Shown: positions 1 through 7,820 of the stretch, piece after piece
Position numbering within the stretch: the first letter of the stretch is position 1
How the letters are laid out: each line of letters opens with the position of its first letter
DNA from: Pseudomonas sp. SORT22
GTDB taxonomy: Bacteria; Pseudomonadota; Gammaproteobacteria; Pseudomonadales; Pseudomonadaceae
Assembly: GCF_018417635.1 (NCBI RefSeq)
Contig: NZ_CP071007.1
Location: 3,782,501-3,846,500 of the forward strand
Length of the DNA stretch: 64,000 bases
Direction: 5' to 3'
Program-made: the position numbers and the translations under genes
Notes under the pieces: model-generated
What the model saw: only the letters and a program-made list of their open reading frames with translations
Database searches by the model: none
Told to the model about the DNA's origin: nothing

Positions 1-25
1 GGCAAATTGTTCTTGTTGTTTTCAT
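1..25 (-). CDS. 5' end of a gene running out of the window (product unknown)
   Basis: Read on the minus strand, an ATG at position 25 opens a frame (MKTTRTIC...) that continues past the window edge. A weak purine-rich ribosome site (GTGGAA) lies about 10 nt upstream. A copy of the 19-bp steroid-locus operator lies 68 bp upstream in the matching orientation with a -10-like element between them, so a regulated gene probably starts here. Only eight codons are visible, so no function can be given. Confidence 0.4.
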
Positions 26-92
26 GGCCATTCCACCACAGGTGAGGAAAAGACGTTGTGCGCTCAAGACTAGAAACTGCTGCGACAACCTG

Positions 93-111
93 CTTCGTCC
101 AAACGGACTAG
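93..111 (-). promoter_or_regulatory. Steroid-locus operator, site 1
   Basis: On the minus strand this reads CTAGTCC-GTTT-GGACGAAG, one mismatch from the consensus CTAGTCC-N4-GGACGATG. CTAGTC, a possible -10, starts 19 bp downstream. It would serve the gene starting at position 25. It lies 12 bp beyond the esterase stop codon. Confidence 0.65.
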
Positions 112-122
112 GCCGCCGCCAT

Positions 123-1049
123 TCAGCCCAGCGCCCGGCGCAGGTCGGCTGCGGCCCCGGCCAGGGCCAGAGCGGCGCCCTCGACAAACGCGCTCATGCT
201 GATAAAGCCATGCACCATGCCCTCGCAACGCTCCAGGCGGATGGCCACACCTGCCTGGTGCAAACGTTGGGCAAAGGCTTCGCCTTCGTCGCGCAATGGG
301 TCGTACTCGGCGGTGATCAGGGTGGTGGCGGGTAAACCCTCCAGTGACTCGGCGAGCAGCGGCGAGGCCAATGGCTCCTCGACCTGCTCGGGCTGTTGCA
401 GGTAGCTGCGCCAGAACCAGGCCATCATCGCCCGCGACAACAGATACCCTTCGCCATACACCTGGTACGACGGGGTGTCGCAGCGGCCATCGGTGACCGG
501 GTAGAACAGGCACTGGTAGCGAATCTGCGGGCCCTGGCGCTCTGCGGCCAGGCGGCTGACGGCGATCGCCAGGTTGGCCCCGGCGCTGTCGCCGGCCACG
601 GCCAGGCGGCTGCCGTCGACGCCCAGGCTGGCGGCATGTTCGACCAGCCAGCAGGTGGCGGCATAGCAATCGAGCGGCGCCGCCGGAAAGCGCGCCTCCG
701 GTGCCAGCCGGTAGGCCACCGACACCACCACCGCGCCAGTGGCGCTGGCCAGTGCCCGGCACAGATGGTCATGGGTATCGAGGGTGCCGATGACAAAACC
801 GCCGCCGTGGAAGAACACCAGCAGCGCCAGGTTGTCTTGCGCCAGCGGCCGGTACAGGCGGGCATCCAGCTCGCCAGCGGCGCCCGCCACGCGCAGCTCA
901 CGCACTTCGGCCATCTGCGCGCCAGGGATCGGCGGCAACAGGTGGTCGGCATATTGCCGATACTGCACGGCATCGAGCCGGTGGTAGTCGGGCTCCCCCT
1001 GGACGCTGAACTGTTCGAGCACGGCGGCGATCTGTTTATCGAGCGGCAT
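123..1049 (-). CDS. Alpha/beta hydrolase, HSL-type esterase
   Basis: This 308-residue protein belongs to the hormone-sensitive-lipase family of esterases. The oxyanion-hole motif HGGG is at residues 81-84, the nucleophile motif GDSAG puts Ser at 155, and Asp250 (EYDPLRDEG) and His280 (MVHGF) complete the triad. No signal peptide is seen, so it is probably cytoplasmic. It is the second gene of a two-gene minus-strand unit: its first 14 bases overlap the end of the upstream SDR. By context it may hydrolyse a steroid ester or a lactone formed during degradation, but the substrate is inferred and a general carboxylesterase role cannot be excluded. Confidence 0.85.
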   Translation of the reverse strand: MPLDKQIAAVLEQFSVQGEPDYHRLDAVQYRQYADHLLPPIPGAQMAEVRELRVAGAAGELDARLYRPLAQDNLALLVFFHGGGFVIGTLDTHDHLCRALASATGAVVVSVAYRLAPEARFPAAPLDCYAATCWLVEHAASLGVDGSRLAVAGDSAGANLAIAVSRLAAERQGPQIRYQCLFYPVTDGRCDTPSYQVYGEGYLLSRAMMAWFWRSYLQQPEQVEEPLASPLLAESLEGLPATTLITAEYDPLRDEGEAFAQRLHQAGVAIRLERCEGMVHGFISMSAFVEGAALALAGAAADLRRALG

Positions 1050-1872
1050 GGGCGTCTCCTTCGGCGATCATCTGGAACTGCGGGTTGGTTTCTTCAAGGA
1101 TGCTGCGCAGGCGCAGCTCCAGGGCGGGCTTGAAGTCTTTGTGCGGGAAGATCCAGAAGCGCCGCTCGGCCAGCGCGGCGAATACCTGGGCGGCCAGCTC
1201 GCGGGGCGTCATGCCCTGGCGAATGTGCTCGTCGAGCACGGCGCTGAAAGTGGCGTCGGCCTGCTCGCGGGCCTGGTTGGAGGCCATGATGTCACTGGCC
1301 ACCGGCCCCGGGCAGAGCACCGACACCGAGACCTGCGCGCCGAGCATGTCCAGCTCGTACTTGAGGGTTTCGGATAACGCCACCACCGCCTGCTTGGTGA
1401 CGTTGTAGGGCGCCATCAACGGACTGCTGAGCAAGCCGGCGAGCGACGCGGTGTTGATCACCTGGGCCGGGTGGCCCTGCTCGAGCATCAGCGGCACAAA
1501 GCTGCGGATGCCATTGATCACCCCTTGCAGGTTGATGGCGAGCATGCGCTGCCACTGCTCGTGGCTGATCTGCCAGCTGTAGCCGGTCTGCATCACCCCG
1601 GCATTGTTGAACAGCAGGTCGACCCGCTGAAAATGCGCCAGGGCGACATCGCGCAGGCGCTCGACCTGGGCCACATCGCTGACGTCGGTCAGCTGGGCAA
1701 TGGCCTGCACGCCCTGGCCTTGCAGTTGCGCGCTCAGCGCCTGCAAACCCGGGCCATCGACATCGGCCAGTACCAGCTGCATGCCCAGCCCTGCCGCATG
1801 CTCGGCCAGACCCCGGCCGATCCCGCTGGCGGCGCCGGTAATCACCGCCACCCGCCCCTGCTCATTGCTCAT
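1036..1872 (-). CDS. Short-chain dehydrogenase/reductase (SDR)
   Basis: A classical SDR of 278 residues. The nucleotide-binding glycine motif is GAASGIG at residues 13-19, NNAG is at 89-92, and the catalytic pair is Tyr156-Lys160 (YNVTK). The open frame extends far upstream, but the ATG at 1872 has a good ribosome site (AGGAGA) and an N-terminus typical of the family, so I chose it. It opens a minus-strand unit with the esterase and shares a divergent control region, with a palindromic operator, with kshA. It probably oxidises or reduces a steroid hydroxyl or keto group; the position is not predictable from sequence. Confidence 0.85.
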   Translation of the reverse strand: MSNEQGRVAVITGAASGIGRGLAEHAAGLGMQLVLADVDGPGLQALSAQLQGQGVQAIAQLTDVSDVAQVERLRDVALAHFQRVDLLFNNAGVMQTGYSWQISHEQWQRMLAINLQGVINGIRSFVPLMLEQGHPAQVINTASLAGLLSSPLMAPYNVTKQAVVALSETLKYELDMLGAQVSVSVLCPGPVASDIMASNQAREQADATFSAVLDEHIRQGMTPRELAAQVFAALAERRFWIFPHKDFKPALELRLRSILEETNPQFQMIAEGDAHAAR

Positions 1873-1929
1873 TGCGTTCTCCTGCTGCTGGCTTGATTGC
1901 GCCAGTAGAGCCGTCAGCCCACGGCCGGC

Positions 1930-1949
1930 CATCGTCCGTTCAGACGATG
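1930..1949. promoter_or_regulatory. Steroid-locus operator, site 2 (perfect palindrome)
   Basis: CATCGTC-CGTTCA-GACGATG is a perfect inverted repeat with 7-bp arms. Both strands match the GGACGATG half of the consensus. It lies 58 bp from the SDR start (minus) and 68 bp from the kshA start (plus). -10-like hexamers occur 19 bp away on each side (CTCTAC on minus, CAGAAT on plus), so one site could drive both promoters. Confidence 0.7.
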
Positions 1950-2016
1950 CCTGCTGGTACAGGGGCGGCAGAATCACTCGCACAGCACACCCCGTGATAC
2001 CCCGGAGAACAATAAG

Positions 2017-3060
2017 ATGAGCACCCTGCACCGCATTGAAGCCAAGCTGCTGGAAGACCGCTACGCCCGTGGTTGGCACTGCCTGGGCCTGGCCGCGCAC
2101 TACCGCGACGGCAAGGCCCACCGCCTGGACGTGTTTGGCACCCGCCTGGTGGCGTTCCAGGGTGAAGACGGCCAGCTGAACATTCTCGACGGCTTTTGCC
2201 CGCACATGGGCGCCGACCTGAGCACCGGCTGCATCGAAGGCAACTCGATCCGCTGCCCGTTCCACAGCTGGCGCTGGGGCGCCGATGGCGTGTGCGACGA
2301 CATTCCCTACGCCAAGCGCATTCCACCGCGGGCCAAGGTCAAGCGCTGGCCGATCATGGAAGAAAACCAGCTGCTGTTCGTCTGGAACGACCCGCAAGGC
2401 AACCCGCCGATTGCCGAGCAGGCGATCCCGCGCATCGACGCCTGCTTCAGTGACCAGTGGGCCGCCTGGGAAGTGGCCGAACTGCAGATCGACACCAACT
2501 GCCGCGAGCTGATCGACAACGTCGCCGACATGGCCCACTTCGGCACCGTGCATGGCGCGCCGGTGGCCGAGTTCAGCAACGTCTTCGCAGGCCACCTGGC
2601 CACCCAGGTCATGCGTGCGCGCAGCGAACGGCTGTCTGGCGACAGCGAGCTGAGCACGGTGGCCACCTACTTCGGCCCGGCCTACCAGATCACCGAAATG
2701 ACCGGGGCGATGAACGGCCAGCCGATCCATTCGATCCTGCTCAACTGCCATGTGCCGATCGACCTCAACAGCTTCACCCTGCGCTACGGCGTGCTGGTGA
2801 AAAAGATCCCCGGCCTGAGCGAGGAGCAGAACCAGGCCATGGCCAAGGCCTACGTGCAGCAGGCCCAGTCGGCTTTCTACGAAGACGTGGCGATCTGGCA
2901 CAGCAAGACCCGGGTCGACAACCCGCTGCTGTGCGACGGCGACGGCCCGGTGTACCAGCTGCGGCGCTGGTATGAGCAGTTCTATACCGACGTCGACCTG
3001 CTGCCTGCCGAAACCGCCGACAGCAAGCGTTTCGTGGTGCTTGACGGCGAGCGCGCCTGA
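2017..3060 (+). CDS. kshA: 3-ketosteroid 9alpha-hydroxylase, oxygenase component
   Basis: KshA is the Rieske non-haem iron oxygenase that, with reductase KshB, hydroxylates C9 of 3-ketosteroids. After delta1-dehydrogenation this causes ring B to open, giving the 9,10-secosteroid 3-HSA. The 347 residues carry a Rieske cluster (Cys61-x-His63 and Cys80-x2-His83) and a mononuclear iron site (His174, His179, Asp290 in the ring-hydroxylase arrangement DMAHFGTVH / FYEDV). The Rieske neighbourhood RCPFHSWRWG and the C-terminal RRWYEQFY are as I recall for actinobacterial KshA. It is a single-gene unit divergent from the SDR. Its partner kshB lies at 30.2 kb. Confidence 0.93.
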   Translation: MSTLHRIEAKLLEDRYARGWHCLGLAAHYRDGKAHRLDVFGTRLVAFQGEDGQLNILDGFCPHMGADLSTGCIEGNSIRCPFHSWRWGADGVCDDIPYAKRIPPRAKVKRWPIMEENQLLFVWNDPQGNPPIAEQAIPRIDACFSDQWAAWEVAELQIDTNCRELIDNVADMAHFGTVHGAPVAEFSNVFAGHLATQVMRARSERLSGDSELSTVATYFGPAYQITEMTGAMNGQPIHSILLNCHVPIDLNSFTLRYGVLVKKIPGLSEEQNQAMAKAYVQQAQSAFYEDVAIWHSKTRVDNPLLCDGDGPVYQLRRWYEQFYTDVDLLPAETADSKRFVVLDGERA

Positions 3061-3077
3061 GCCTTGCCGAGCGCTTT

Positions 3078-3102
3078 GGACAGGCGTGCGCTACGCCTGT
3101 CC
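3078..3102. repeat. Perfect inverted repeat between kshA and the LuxR-type gene
   Basis: Ten-base arms GGACAGGCGT and ACGCCTGTCC flank a 5-nt loop, 18 bp after the kshA stop codon. No T-run follows, so it is a weak intrinsic terminator at best. It could also be a regulator site for the downstream gene, which has no copy of the 19-bp operator. Confidence 0.55.
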
Positions 3103-3191
3103 GGATGCGTGTACGGAGCGTTGCGTGCACGCGTTAACGCCAACTATTCTCTGCCATCGCCAACGCTAATAATAAAAAATGGTAGTTCCCT

Positions 3192-4322
3192 ATGCAGCCG
3201 TGCCTCACCCTCGAGTCATTCAGCGACTTGCTCGGTCACCTCTATCAAGGGCCGATGGAGAACATTCCCTGGGTCACCTTCCTCAACCAGCTCAACCTGC
3301 AGCTACAGAGCAAATACGTCACCTTCATTCTACGCCCGCCCAGCGCCCACGTTGACGGCCTGATGGTTAACACCACCGGCAGTTCGAGCGAAACCACCGC
3401 CTCGTACAACAAGCACTTCTTTGCCCTCGACCCGTTCGTCGACCTGCCCAACCGCGAAGTGGTGACCCTCGCCAGCTACGTCTCCAACGACGAGCTGTTG
3501 CAATCGGAGTTCTACAAGAACTTTCTCGAGCCGGTGGACGTGTTCCATATTCTCGGGGCCGACATCAATACCGGCGACGGCGCCCAGTGCCGTATCCGCA
3601 TCAGCCGCGGGCGCGATGAGCAGGCCTTCGGCGACCAGGAAAAAACCCTGCTGGCGCGCTTCATCCCGCACCTGGAACGCTCGATCAAACTGCACATGCA
3701 GCTCAACCGCATCGAGACCGAACGCAACCTCTACGCCGGCGCCGTCGACCAGCTGGCGGTGGGCACCATCATCCTCGACGAAACCGGCAAGGTGCTGCAG
3801 ACCAACCAGGTTGCCGAGCGGCTGATCCAGGAAAAGGACGGCATCAAGCTGGTCAATGACGGCCTGCAGGTTGGCACCGCGCGCGACACCCAGGAGTTCC
3901 GCCGGCTGGTCAAGCAATCGCTGCTGTCGCAAAAAAGCAGCAACCCCTCGGTGGTCGAGGCCATGCGCGTACAACGCCCGTCCGGGCGCGCCGACCTTGG
4001 CATCATCGTGCGCTCGGTGCCGCTGTCGACCTGGAGCGAAGGCAAGCAATGCCCGACCGTGGTGATCTTCATCAGCGACCCCGAGCAGCAATCCTCGGCG
4101 CCGCAGGAGATCGTCCGGGCGCTGTTCGATTTCACCCCGGCCGAAACCCAGCTGGCGATGCTGCTGGCCAACGGCCTGACCCTGGACGAAGCCTCGGAGG
4201 AACTGGGCATCAGCCGCAACACTTCGCGGGCGCACCTGCGTTCGACCTTTTCCAAGACCGGCGTGACCCGCCAGACCATGCTCGTGCGCTTGATCTTGCG
4301 CAGCGTGGCGACCCTCGGCTGA
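3192..4322 (+). CDS. LuxR-family transcriptional regulator, TeiR/TesR-like
   Basis: A 376-residue protein with a C-terminal LuxR-type helix-turn-helix at roughly residues 310-370 (FTPAETQLAMLLANGLTLDEAS, then SRNTSRAHLRSTFSKTGV). The N-terminal 300 residues form a sensory region without an obvious receiver or autoinducer domain. Size, architecture and location match TeiR/TesR, the LuxR-type activator of testosterone degradation in Comamonas testosteroni; this is from recalled knowledge, not an alignment. It is the only regulator gene in the 40-kb locus, so it is the likely activator acting on the repeated operator. The ribosome site before ATG 3192 is weak; the next in-frame Met is at 3255. 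Confidence 0.85.
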   Translation: MQPCLTLESFSDLLGHLYQGPMENIPWVTFLNQLNLQLQSKYVTFILRPPSAHVDGLMVNTTGSSSETTASYNKHFFALDPFVDLPNREVVTLASYVSNDELLQSEFYKNFLEPVDVFHILGADINTGDGAQCRIRISRGRDEQAFGDQEKTLLARFIPHLERSIKLHMQLNRIETERNLYAGAVDQLAVGTIILDETGKVLQTNQVAERLIQEKDGIKLVNDGLQVGTARDTQEFRRLVKQSLLSQKSSNPSVVEAMRVQRPSGRADLGIIVRSVPLSTWSEGKQCPTVVIFISDPEQQSSAPQEIVRALFDFTPAETQLAMLLANGLTLDEASEELGISRNTSRAHLRSTFSKTGVTRQTMLVRLILRSVATLG

Positions 4323-4332
4323 AGCACCCGCC

Positions 4333-4351
4333 CTCGTCCGCTTGGACGATG
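4333..4351 (+). promoter_or_regulatory. Steroid-locus operator, site 3
   Basis: CTCGTCC-GCTT-GGACGATG, one mismatch from consensus, begins 10 bp after the regulator's stop codon. It ends 59 bp before the Nudix gene start. A -10-like CACAGT begins 20 bp downstream at 4372. The Nudix gene therefore appears to have its own regulated promoter. Confidence 0.7.
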
Positions 4352-4409
4352 GCGGGTTGCCGGGCACAGCGCACAGTGCAGGTATCCACCCGCCGCCAGG
4401 GGCCTGCAC

Positions 4410-4958
4410 ATGCGCAACTGTCCGACCATCCTCAAGACCGAACTGCTGGCCCAAAGCAGTCATTTCCAGATCGAAGCCCTGCACCTGCAGTTCAGCAACG
4501 GCCAGCGGCGCATCTACGAACGCTTGCGCGGCACCGGCTACCGCTCGGTGATGCTGGTGGCGATGCCCGACCCCGAGCACGTGCTGCTGGTGCGCGAGTA
4601 TGCGGTGGGCGTAGAGGGCACCATCCTCGGCCTGCCCAAGGGCGGTGCCGAGGCGCATGAAAGCTACCTGCAGGCGGCCCAGCGCGAGCTGTGCGAAGAA
4701 GTCGGCCTGAGGGCGGCGCGGCTGACCGAGCTGGGCGAACTGACCTTGGCGCCCGGGCATTTGTGTCATCGTTATCGGGTGGTGCTGGCCCAGGACCTGA
4801 GCCTCTGTGCTCTGCAAGGTGACGAGCCGGAGCCGCTGGAATGCATCAAGGTGCCGCTGGCGCAGATCCCGGCACGGGTGGCCAGTGGCGAGTTGCATGA
4901 GGCCCGGGCCATTGCCGCGTTGTTCATGGCCATGGGAGCGCTGGCTCAACCGCGATGA
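4410..4958 (+). CDS. nudE: Nudix hydrolase, NudE-like
   Basis: A 182-residue Nudix hydrolase with a complete Nudix box at residues 78-100: G-x5-E, then REL at 92-94, Glu96-Glu97 and Gly99. Length and N-terminus resemble NudE, which cleaves ADP-ribose and related adenosine dinucleotides in E. coli. In Pseudomonas a housekeeping nudE is expected elsewhere, so this looks like a second copy recruited into the steroid locus with its own operator. A role in disposing of nucleotide or CoA by-products is possible but unproven. It is followed by a pair of inverted REP elements. Confidence 0.8.
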   Translation: MRNCPTILKTELLAQSSHFQIEALHLQFSNGQRRIYERLRGTGYRSVMLVAMPDPEHVLLVREYAVGVEGTILGLPKGGAEAHESYLQAAQRELCEEVGLRAARLTELGELTLAPGHLCHRYRVVLAQDLSLCALQGDEPEPLECIKVPLAQIPARVASGELHEARAIAALFMAMGALAQPR

Positions 4959-4972
4959 GGCCGCTGCACTCG

Positions 4973-5037
4973 ATCGCGGGTCAAGCCCGCTCCCACAGAA
5001 TTGTGCGGGACCTGTGGGAGCGGGCTTGACCCGCGAT
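4973..5037. repeat. Inverted pair of P. putida-type REP elements
   Basis: Two REP copies (ATCGCGGGTCAAGCCCGCTC and its complement) face each other around a short spacer with the sequence ATTGTGCGGG. Together they can form a long hairpin between the convergent Nudix gene and hsaF. This may serve as a bidirectional transcript end. Confidence 0.8.
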
Positions 5038-5053
5038 GAAGCCAGCGCGCACC

Positions 5054-6088
5054 TCAGGTCGGCATCACCCCTCGCGCCCGCGACATTGTCAGGGCCAGGT
5101 CTTCGATCATGTCTTCCTGACCGCCCACCGTGCCGCGCCGCCCCAGCTCCACCAGCAGGTCGCGGGCAGCAATGCCGTACTTGAGCTCGGCACGCTTGGC
5201 AAACAGCAGGAACGAGCTGTACACCCCGGCATAGCCCAGGGTCAGGGCATCGCGGTCAAGGCGGATCGGTTGGTCCATCATCGGCACCACCAGGTCCTCG
5301 GCGACGTCCATGATCCGGTACAGGTCAACACCACTGCTCACACCCATGCGCTCCAGCACGGCGACGAACACTTCCAGCGGCGTGTTGCCCGCCCCCGCCC
5401 CCAACCCGGCCACCGAGCCATCGATGCGCACGGCGCCAGCCTCGATGGCCGCCAGCGAGTTGGCAATCGCCATGCCCAGGTTGTGATGGCCATGAAAACC
5501 GACTTCGGTGCCGGCGCTTAAACCTGCCCGCAATACGCCAATCTTCTCGCTGACTTCAGTCGGCAGCATGTAGCCCGCCGAATCGGTGCAGTAGATGCAA
5601 TTGGCGCCGTAGCTTTCCATCAGCCGCGCCTGTTCCAGCAGCTTTTGCGCGCTGACCCTGTGCGCCATCATCAGAAAGCCGACGGTATCCAGGCCCATCT
5701 TCGCCGCCATGCCGATGTGCTGGCCGGAAACATCCGCCTCGGTGCAGTGGGTGGCCACGCGGATGGTCGAGACGCCATGCTCATGGGCCATTTTCAGGTG
5801 ATCGAGGGTGCCGATCCCCGGCAGCAGCAAGGCCGATACCTTGGCCTGCTTGAGGGTGGGAATTACCGCGGCGAAGTATTCCTCATCGCTGTGGGCGGCA
5901 AAGCCGTAGTTCAGCGACGCGCCACCCAGGCCATCGCCATGGGTGATTTCAATCAGCGGCACGCCGGCGCCATCCAGGCCGCTGGCCACTGCGATCATCT
6001 GTTCCAGGCTGATCTGGTGACGCTTGGCGTGCATCCCGTCGCGCAGGCTCATGTCGTGCAGACGGACGCTTTTACCTTGCAGATTCAT
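5054..6088 (-). CDS. hsaF: 4-hydroxy-2-oxovalerate/hexanoate aldolase
   Basis: HsaF is a metal-dependent class II aldolase (DmpG/BphI family). It splits 4-hydroxy-2-oxoacids from steroid ring A into pyruvate and an aldehyde, which is channelled to HsaG. The 344-residue frame begins with the family signature [18 protein letters not shown] and contains EIGFHGHHN-type metal ligands (seen as [12 protein letters not shown]). I chose ATG 6088 over the longer frame because it matches the family start and lies 13 bp after the hsaG stop. It is the last gene of the hsaD-hsaE-hsaG-hsaF unit. Confidence 0.93.
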   Translation of the reverse strand: MNLQGKSVRLHDMSLRDGMHAKRHQISLEQMIAVASGLDGAGVPLIEITHGDGLGGASLNYGFAAHSDEEYFAAVIPTLKQAKVSALLLPGIGTLDHLKMAHEHGVSTIRVATHCTEADVSGQHIGMAAKMGLDTVGFLMMAHRVSAQKLLEQARLMESYGANCIYCTDSAGYMLPTEVSEKIGVLRAGLSAGTEVGFHGHHNLGMAIANSLAAIEAGAVRIDGSVAGLGAGAGNTPLEVFVAVLERMGVSSGVDLYRIMDVAEDLVVPMMDQPIRLDRDALTLGYAGVYSSFLLFAKRAELKYGIAARDLLVELGRRGTVGGQEDMIEDLALTMSRARGVMPT

Positions 6089-6101
6089 GGCAGTTCTCCA
6101 C

Positions 6102-7010
6102 TCAACGGACGGGCAGTTGCAGGGTGCCCTTGTGGGCTTCTTCGGCAAACATCTCGGCGGTGCGCAAACCGGCAGCGGTCATGATGTCGAGGTTGCCGGC
6201 AGACTTGGGCAGGAAGTCGCCGAGGCCTTCGACCTCGATGAAGATCGACACCTTGCGGCCATCGAAAATCGGCCCGTTGATCAGGGTGTAGCCGGGCACG
6301 TAGCGCTGCACCTCCTTGACCATGCTCAACACCGAGGCGCGAATGGCCTCGCGGTCGGGCTCTTCGTCGGTCAGGCAGTGGATGGTGTCGCGCATCATCA
6401 GCGGCGGTTCGGCCGGGTTGATGACGATGATCGCCTTGCCGCGCCGGGCACCGCCGACCTGCTCGACGGCACCGGCAGTGGTGCGGGTGAATTCGTCGAT
6501 GTTCTGCCGGGTACCCGGGCCCACAGAGCCGGACGACACCGTGGCGACGATCTCGCCATAGGCCACCGACTGGATGCGCGACACCGCCGCGACCATGGGG
6601 ATGGTCGCCTGGCCGCCGCAGGTGACCATGTTGACGTTCATCGCCAGGCTCGCCGCGTGCTGCTTGAGGTTGACCGGCGGCACGCAGAACGGGCCGATGG
6701 CCGCCGGCGTGAGGTCGACCATGATCACCCCAAACTCGTTGAGCTTGCGGCTGTTATGCGCATGCACATAGGCCGAGGTGGCATCGAAGGCGATGCGGAT
6801 ATCGTCGTCGAGGACATGTGGCAATAATCCGTCCAGGCCGTCGGCGGTGGTCTTCACCCCCAGCTCACGAGCGCGCTTGAGGCCTTCGGACTGCGGGTCG
6901 ACGCCGACCATCCACACCGGCTCGATCCACTCGGAGCGGCACATTTTCATCAGCAAGTCGGTGCCGATGTTGCCCGGCCCGATAATCGCCGCTTTCAGTT
7001 TTTTGCTCAT
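6102..7010 (-). CDS. hsaG: Acylating acetaldehyde/propionaldehyde dehydrogenase
   Basis: HsaG (BphJ/DmpF family) oxidises the aldehyde released by HsaF to acyl-CoA with NAD+. In the steroid pathway the aldehyde is propionaldehyde and the product propionyl-CoA. The 302 residues include an N-terminal Rossmann motif (GPGNIG, residues 11-16) and the catalytic Cys131 in the conserved [11 protein letters not shown] context. It lies between hsaE and hsaF with short gaps, as expected for a channelling HsaF-HsaG complex. Confidence 0.94.
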   Translation of the reverse strand: MSKKLKAAIIGPGNIGTDLLMKMCRSEWIEPVWMVGVDPQSEGLKRARELGVKTTADGLDGLLPHVLDDDIRIAFDATSAYVHAHNSRKLNEFGVIMVDLTPAAIGPFCVPPVNLKQHAASLAMNVNMVTCGGQATIPMVAAVSRIQSVAYGEIVATVSSGSVGPGTRQNIDEFTRTTAGAVEQVGGARRGKAIIVINPAEPPLMMRDTIHCLTDEEPDREAIRASVLSMVKEVQRYVPGYTLINGPIFDGRKVSIFIEVEGLGDFLPKSAGNLDIMTAAGLRTAEMFAEEAHKGTLQLPVR

Positions 7011-7028
7011 TCGCTTGAACCTCGCACG

Positions 7029-7820
7029 TCACGCACAGAACGACACCCGGGCGCTGCCCAGGCCGTCGATGGTCAGGGCAAACTGGTCGCCGGCCCGTGC
7101 AGGCTCCAGCGGCACCAGCGAGCCGGAAAGAATGATTTCCCCGGCCTTGAACGGGATGCCGAAGGCGCCCAGGGTGTTGGCCAGCCAGGCCACCGCGGTC
7201 AGCGGGTTGCCTTGCACCGCCGAGCCAAGGCCTTGGCTGATCAGCTCGCCGTTCTTGAACACCTGCATGCGCAGGTTCGGCAGGTCGAGCCGACGCGGAT
7301 CGACCTGGCTGTCGCCGAGCACGAACACCCCGCAGGAGGCGTTGTCGGCGACGGTGTCCTGGATGCGGATGCGCCAGTCCTGGATGCGCGAATCGACAAT
7401 CTCGAAACACGGCATCACGTACTCGGTGGCGGCCAGCACATCGGCCTCGGTGACGCCGGGGCCGACCAGGTCATGCTTGAGCTTGAAGGCGATCTCGCCT
7501 TCGGCGCGCGGCTGGATCAGGCGGTTGGCGCCAAGAGATATCTGCGCGCCATCGGCAAAGGCCATCTGCTCGGTGATAAAACCGAAATCCGGCTGGTGCA
7601 CATTAAGCATGCGCTGCACCGCCGCCGAGGTGACGCCGATCTTCTTGCCGACGATGCGGTCACCCGCCGCCACCCGCCGCTCGATGCTGTAGAGCGAGAT
7701 ATGGTAGGCATCCTCGATGCTGATGGTCTCCCAGCGCTCGCTCAAGGGGGCCAGGGTGCTGGCGCTGCACAGGGCCTGGTACAGCTCTTCGCCATACTGG
7801 CGACGCAATTGCTCGCTCAT
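7029..7820 (-). CDS. hsaE: 2-hydroxypenta-2,4-dienoate hydratase
   Basis: HsaE (MhpD/BphH family, 263 residues from ATG 7820) adds water to the 2-hydroxy-dienoate released by HsaD, giving the HsaF substrate. The family hallmarks KKIGVTSAAVQRMLNVHQPDFG near the middle and the acidic metal site EGEIAF are present. Its start codon overlaps the hsaD stop as ATGA, indicating translational coupling. The alternative upstream start at 7850 lies within hsaD and is less likely. Confidence 0.93.
   Translation of the reverse strand: MSEQLRRQYGEELYQALCSASTLAPLSERWETISIEDAYHISLYSIERRVAAGDRIVGKKIGVTSAAVQRMLNVHQPDFGFITEQMAFADGAQISLGANRLIQPRAEGEIAFKLKHDLVGPGVTEADVLAATEYVMPCFEIVDSRIQDWRIRIQDTVADNASCGVFVLGDSQVDPRRLDLPNLRMQVFKNGELISQGLGSAVQGNPLTAVAWLANTLGAFGIPFKAGEIILSGSLVPLEPARAGDQFALTIDGLGSARVSFCA

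Noticed and set aside
1873..2901. Upstream extension of the SDR frame, opposite kshA
   Set aside because: The frame continues without a stop but the extension is antisense to kshA. The Shine-Dalgarno sequence and family start place the SDR ATG at 1872.
3330..4949. 539-codon minus-strand frame
   Set aside because: Shadow of the LuxR-type regulator and the Nudix gene.
4973..5037. Possible CRISPR-like repeat
   Set aside because: Only an inverted REP pair; there are no direct repeats with regular spacers here or elsewhere in the window.
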